Origin: a bacterium
GTDB taxonomy: Bacteria > Vulcanimicrobiota > Xenobia > Xenobiales > JADMJV01
Direction: 5' to 3'
NCBI GenBank assembly: GCA_018780265.1
Contig: JADMJV010000013.1
Location: 1-64,000, forward strand
Length of the DNA stretch: 64,000 nt
Of this stretch, positions 60,556 through 64,000 are shown one piece after another; position 1 is the stretch's first letter, and each line of letters opens with the position of its first letter. The translations under genes and the position numbers were made by a program. The notes under the pieces are model-generated. The model was given only the letters and a program-made list of their open reading frames with translations. It was not told the origin of the DNA and did not search any database.

Positions 60556-61368
60556 TCACTCCGGGCCCAACAGGCGAAAACGCAGGTAACCACTGGCATA
60601 AGCCAGGTCATAGACCAGTCCCCCCCAGCGTCCACCCAGCACGGCCCCCAGCAACCCACCCAGCCGACGTGTTATACGTGAAACAAAAGAGGGCCGGGCT
60701 TCAAAGCGGTCCACGTGCCCCTCGGGATTGTACAGCACGGTATCGGGAAAGTGTTTCTGGGCAAAAGCCGAGGAGTAGCCGTTGCGATAAGCCATTTTCC
60801 ACAAGGCTTTCCAACTGGACGGCATGGGATGATAGTGCCACACCTGCGGCACAATTACGATACGCAGCCCGGCCTGGCGGTAGCGATGGCGCAATTCGGG
60901 GTCCACCCCCCGCAATATCTTGCCGTGAAACCCACCCAGTCGCTCCAACACGTCGCGCCGCGTGGCGCAACACTGCGTGGTCACCATATCGCTGTCCGTC
61001 AACACTTCCACCACGGGTGACTGAGAACGAGAAATTTCCTGGGCGCAGCGGCGCTGAAAGGGCGTAGAATCCAAAGGGAGCACCTGGGAGGTGCCGCTAA
61101 GCCCTATCTCGGGATTTTCCAGCGCCGCCACCAATTTTTCAATCACGTCGTCTGAGCCCAGGCGCACATCGTCATCCAAAAACACCAGATACGGGGACAT
61201 GGTGCGGGCCACGCCCGTGTTGCGGGCATGCCCGTTGGGGGCCACCCCGCGCACCACCTCAATTTCGCGCGGCACCACGGTTTGACGCTGCAAGTCTTGC
61301 AGCAGTCCCTGCAGCGAGTCGTCGCGGCTGCGGTCTCCAGAGGGGATAATTACGGCGACGTCGGGCAT
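60556..61368 (-). CDS. Family 2 glycosyltransferase
   Basis: A 270-residue GT-A fold enzyme: VAVIIPSGDRSRDDSLQGLL, GHARNTGVARTMSPYLVFLD, DDDVRLGSDDV (the DxD metal site), FHGKILRGVDPELRHRYRQA (acceptor/base loop). The C-terminus is amphipathic and may sit on the membrane. ATG 61368 has GGAGGAGA upstream. It overlaps the 3' end of the toroid-like gene by 19 bases, so three genes from 63961 to 60556 form one operon. It probably builds a surface glycan. Confidence 0.87.
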   Translation of the reverse strand: MPDVAVIIPSGDRSRDDSLQGLLQDLQRQTVVPREIEVVRGVAPNGHARNTGVARTMSPYLVFLDDDVRLGSDDVIEKLVAALENPEIGLSGTSQVLPLDSTPFQRRCAQEISRSQSPVVEVLTDSDMVTTQCCATRRDVLERLGGFHGKILRGVDPELRHRYRQAGLRIVIVPQVWHYHPMPSSWKALWKMAYRNGYSSAFAQKHFPDTVLYNPEGHVDRFEARPSFVSRITRRLGGLLGAVLGGRWGGLVYDLAYASGYLRFRLLGPE

Positions 61369-62798
61369 AGACTCTCCTCCAAAAACCCTCGCCGCAATAT
61401 GGACCGCGACGAGGGAAAGGCGCTCTGCGAAGTGATTTTGCGCTGGCCAAAGTCGCAACACAGCGTGGTTTCAAAGAGACTGGAGAGGTGCTGATGGACC
61501 AGCTGTGGCACCGGCTTGTGACTGAGCCTGGAGGTCAGAAACCGGCGCCAGCGCGGGATCGGTTTGCAGGCCAGCGGCAGGCCACTGCCGGACACGGTCA
61601 GTACATCCCCCTGAAGGATCCAGGTCACGGCCCCATACAGGCGCACCCAGTGAAGCTGGTGGTTAAGTTCCAGGTAGGCGATCCAGTCCGAAATGCGCGG
61701 GTCCACCAGCGCCGTGCGGGTGCTGTCGCGCCCGTCCCAGCAGTAGTTCTCGTCAAAGTTCTTCAGCGTCTGGCCGTCGTCAAACAGCAGCGGCACCAGG
61801 CCGGCGTAACGCGTATCGCAGAAAAACGGCGAACCATAGGGGGCAAACTCACCCGTGGTCGAGCAAGCAAAATAGCCATCGTCCCGCCGGCACACCAGCA
61901 GGGGACCCAAATCGACCGTCTCTGGCCCGGGAGCCTGGCCCTTGTCGCTGGCCGCCCCAAGGCGCTCGGCCATCAACAAGCAGGCGGCCGCATAGGCGTT
62001 GTAGTCAGGATTGTTAATGTAGATGTCCCAGTCCTTGCGCAGCCATTCGTTCCCGTTGAGGGCAGCCGGAATGTGCCCGTCGGGATCCTGAAATCTCTTC
62101 ATGGTTTCCAGCACAGCTGCAGCCGCCCAGGCACAATGTGGGTCGTCAAAGAGGCGCGCCCCCAGGCGTAGGGCCAGATAGGCCGACCCATAGGCAAATA
62201 GAGTATTGCGCGAGCGCCCGTAAGGCACCAAAACCCCCTGCGGACTGACCAACTGGAGCAAAGCCTGCAATCCACGCCGCAAGGCCTGGCGATGCACGGC
62301 CTGGGGGCGAAAGCACTCGAGCAAGGCCAGCGTGGCGCAAATCTTAGCGTGATAGCAAACGGGCGTGGCCACGCCCACCGGGCTATCGGGGAAGAGCCCC
62401 GAAGGCAGTTGTTTTTGGATCACCGAGAAGTCTGGCACCAGTCGCCCCCGCAGAGTGCGCGTCAAGGCGCGAAACAGGGCCCAATTATTGGAAACCAGCG
62501 AACGGCCCTGATAGAGTGGCTTCTCCGACAGATCGGCCACACTCGCGGTTTCCGGTGCCAACTGCAGGATCAGGGCCTGGGCCAACGAGTCAAACTCTGA
62601 CTCGGCCGGCCGCCCCAACGACACCTTCAGGGCCAGGGCCTGGGGCTGGGCCCAACCCAACAGAGAAAAGACCAGGGCCGCAAAACCGTCGGCATAGGTG
62701 CCCGCAACCAGATGGACAGAGTCGACCACGCGACCGCTTTCGGCCGATTGCCTGGTGCGTAGCCAGTTGGCGATGCCGGTGGCCAGTTGTAGGGGCAC
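61350..62798 (-). CDS. Unknown protein, possibly an alpha/alpha-toroid glycan enzyme
   Basis: A 482-residue protein with a GTG start. Regular helical hairpins (TYADGFAALVFSLLGWAQPQ, HAKICATLALLECFRPQAVH, GSAYLALRLGARLFDDPHCA, AALNGNEWLRKDWDIYINNP) suggest an (alpha/alpha)-toroid as in heparinase/GH88-type enzymes. A later beta-rich part follows (LLVCRRDDGYFACSTTGEFA). I cannot assign a family or catalytic residues with confidence. It is between the PilT-like gene (one-base overlap) and a GT2 gene, so it probably acts on surface polysaccharide. Confidence 0.5.
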   Translation of the reverse strand: MPLQLATGIANWLRTRQSAESGRVVDSVHLVAGTYADGFAALVFSLLGWAQPQALALKVSLGRPAESEFDSLAQALILQLAPETASVADLSEKPLYQGRSLVSNNWALFRALTRTLRGRLVPDFSVIQKQLPSGLFPDSPVGVATPVCYHAKICATLALLECFRPQAVHRQALRRGLQALLQLVSPQGVLVPYGRSRNTLFAYGSAYLALRLGARLFDDPHCAWAAAAVLETMKRFQDPDGHIPAALNGNEWLRKDWDIYINNPDYNAYAAACLLMAERLGAASDKGQAPGPETVDLGPLLVCRRDDGYFACSTTGEFAPYGSPFFCDTRYAGLVPLLFDDGQTLKNFDENYCWDGRDSTRTALVDPRISDWIAYLELNHQLHWVRLYGAVTWILQGDVLTVSGSGLPLACKPIPRWRRFLTSRLSHKPVPQLVHQHLSSLFETTLCCDFGQRKITSQSAFPSSRSILRRGFLEESLCPTSP

Positions 62799-63961
62799 TA
62801 CAACCAGTTCATAAGAGGCGCCATGTCGTCCAGCGTCGGGGCCACCACGGGCTCTTCGTAATCGCCCGAAGTGTAGTCGGACGGCTCGGCCAGATCCAAC
62901 TCCGAGTGGTCTACATGCTGCAGGGCCTCTTCTTTGGTGATCCAGCCCACATCGAGCAGGCGGGAGAGGTGCCGACCCAGCGTTTGCATCCCCTCCTCAC
63001 GCATAATGTGAAAGAGGCTGCTCGTATCGGCGGTGGCGATGGCCCGTTGCACGTCGGGCGTGCCCTCCAAAATCTCGAAGGCCGGAGCCTTGCCGCGCGA
63101 GTCGGCGCGATTGACCAGGTACTGGCACACCACCAGTTTGACCACGTGGCCCAGTCGCGCCAGCACCCTGGCATCGTCGGTATAGATGGCCCTGGTGTAT
63201 TGCTCTACCGCATTGGCGCAGTTAGCGCCGTCGACCAGGGCGATCACCAGGCGACCCGCAGCTGCTTCTTGTATCAATGCATCGGCCGTTTCGCGGTCGG
63301 GAATGCCGCCCACAGCCAGGATGTCAGGGTCTTGATTGCGCGCCTGGCGAATGGCCTGGGCAAAACTTTGAGTGTCCACGCCCACTTCGCGTTGGATCAA
63401 CGTTCCCTGACCGGGGGCGTGATAAATGTGGATCTGTGGCTCGATAGAAACGATACGAACCTTACGATTCTGGTTGATGTAGGAGAGCAAAGCGGCAAAG
63501 GTGTTGATTTTTCCGCAGCGGGGCCGACCCGTCAACAGCATCAAGCCCGAGGGTTCGCTCAGGAAGCGCTCCACCGCGCTCCCCGATAGCCCCAACTCGA
63601 CCAGCTTGGGGATCTCGGTCAACACTTGCTGCAGCGAAGCCGCCGCACAGCCGCGATCCAGGTAGGCGTGCACACGAAAGCCACCCAACACGGCGTCTTG
63701 CATGGTAAAGTTGACTTCGCGCCCCTGGAACAGCAATCGACGCTGCTCAGGATTGAGCAACGACATGACCAAATGCGAACACTGCTCACGCGTCAAATTA
63801 CCGCTACCGATATTGACCAACTCGTCCTGGATGCGCACCATGGGCGGACCGCCCGGGTTGAGATGCAGCAAATTGCCGCCGTTCTTCACGGCCACGCCCA
63901 ACAACTGGGAAATATTGTATGCCAGTTGATTATGGGACGAATATCCCAGTTGCTGCTCCAT
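62798..63961 (-). CDS. PilT-like ATPase with degenerate active site
   Basis: A 387-residue homologue of the type IV pilus retraction ATPase. The P-loop reads GLMLLTGRPRCGKINTFAAL: GxxxxGK is kept but the following Ser/Thr is Ile152. The Asp box (EDPIE in PilT) is EPQIH, the Walker B glutamate in GEMRD is Gly219 (GGIPD), and the TLHT His box is LVDG. It is therefore probably a non-hydrolysing paralogue. The N-terminal PilT domain and C-terminal LLSRLLDVGWITKEEALQHV remain recognisable. The frame is open past 64000, so the true start may lie outside the window. First gene of the operon with the toroid and GT2 genes. Confidence 0.75.
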   Translation of the reverse strand: MEQQLGYSSHNQLAYNISQLLGVAVKNGGNLLHLNPGGPPMVRIQDELVNIGSGNLTREQCSHLVMSLLNPEQRRLLFQGREVNFTMQDAVLGGFRVHAYLDRGCAAASLQQVLTEIPKLVELGLSGSAVERFLSEPSGLMLLTGRPRCGKINTFAALLSYINQNRKVRIVSIEPQIHIYHAPGQGTLIQREVGVDTQSFAQAIRQARNQDPDILAVGGIPDRETADALIQEAAAGRLVIALVDGANCANAVEQYTRAIYTDDARVLARLGHVVKLVVCQYLVNRADSRGKAPAFEILEGTPDVQRAIATADTSSLFHIMREEGMQTLGRHLSRLLDVGWITKEEALQHVDHSELDLAEPSDYTSGDYEEPVVAPTLDDMAPLMNWL

Positions 63962-64000
63962 AGACCCCAGCAGCCGCAGCAGCAGGTCGTTGGATCCTAC

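Noticed and set aside
1..64000. CRISPR arrays, rRNA and tRNA genes
   Set aside because: No regularly spaced direct repeats with unique spacers, no rRNA-like stretches and no tRNA cloverleaf were recognised by eye. A tRNAscan or CRISPR search would be needed to be certain.

Overview
This is a GC-rich, gene-dense bacterial window with about 58 intact or nearly intact protein genes, several gene remnants, and no rRNA, tRNA or CRISPR array that I can see. Genes are often translationally coupled through ATGA, GTGA or TTGA overlaps. Several short operons seem to use leaderless promoters. Gene content includes YvcK/RapZ, FtsK, a PilT-like ATPase, Ino1, a YnbC/YnbD-like pair, many VapBC/MazEF modules, and secreted or lipoprotein-like proteins with odd long N-termini. 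This suggests a free-living, deep-branching lineage (Eremiobacterota/'Xenobia'- or Armatimonadota-like) rather than a classical model phylum. That placement is a guess, because no marker gene fixes it.

Layout. 0.1-0.9 kb: AlkA-type glycosylase. 0.9-2.5 kb: decayed DNA with an F1-ATPase beta remnant. 2.5-5.1 kb: LhgO-type oxidase, small secreted protein and PpiC-type foldase in one operon. 5.1-8.4 kb: MazEF, Uma2 nuclease, GH5 hydrolase, VapC/Phd. 8.4-15.2 kb: five-gene overlapping operon (methyltransferase, YnbC-like, YnbD-like, BglX, patatin). 15.4-23.4 kb: FecR protein, ankyrin protein, YkgJ-TPR protein, and a 1311-residue coiled-coil protein divergent from a glycine-zipper protein. 23.4-29.7 kb: damaged VapBC, AsnB, L,D-transpeptidase, an S51-like/CysRS-tail fusion and an MFS exporter.

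29.7-36.9 kb is the most interesting part. It holds a GINT1-N-like protein with inositol-3-phosphate synthase, TyrA, then two divergent operons: an MshD-like tandem GNAT with an inositol monophosphatase, and a FemAB-like acyltransferase with an MshA-like GT4. Together these resemble a mycothiol-type pathway (Ino1 makes Ins-3-P, MshA adds GlcNAc, a phosphatase removes the phosphate, MshD acetylates cysteine), with the deacetylase and the classical cysteine ligase missing from the window.

37-42 kb: decayed DNA, VapBC, hairpin array and a DUF3160 protein. 42.5-48 kb: thioredoxin, methyltransferases, PfkB kinase, MobB, HAD phosphatase, thioesterase. 48-57 kb: YvcK/RapZ, acid phosphatase, DUF6941 protein, CoA-transferase, nitroreductase, a solute-binding/UPF0126 fusion, and a protein with eight GDFGEYRGD repeats. 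57.5-64 kb: FtsK, a GT2 glycosyltransferase, an unknown toroid-like protein and a PilT-like ATPase that lacks its catalytic residues.
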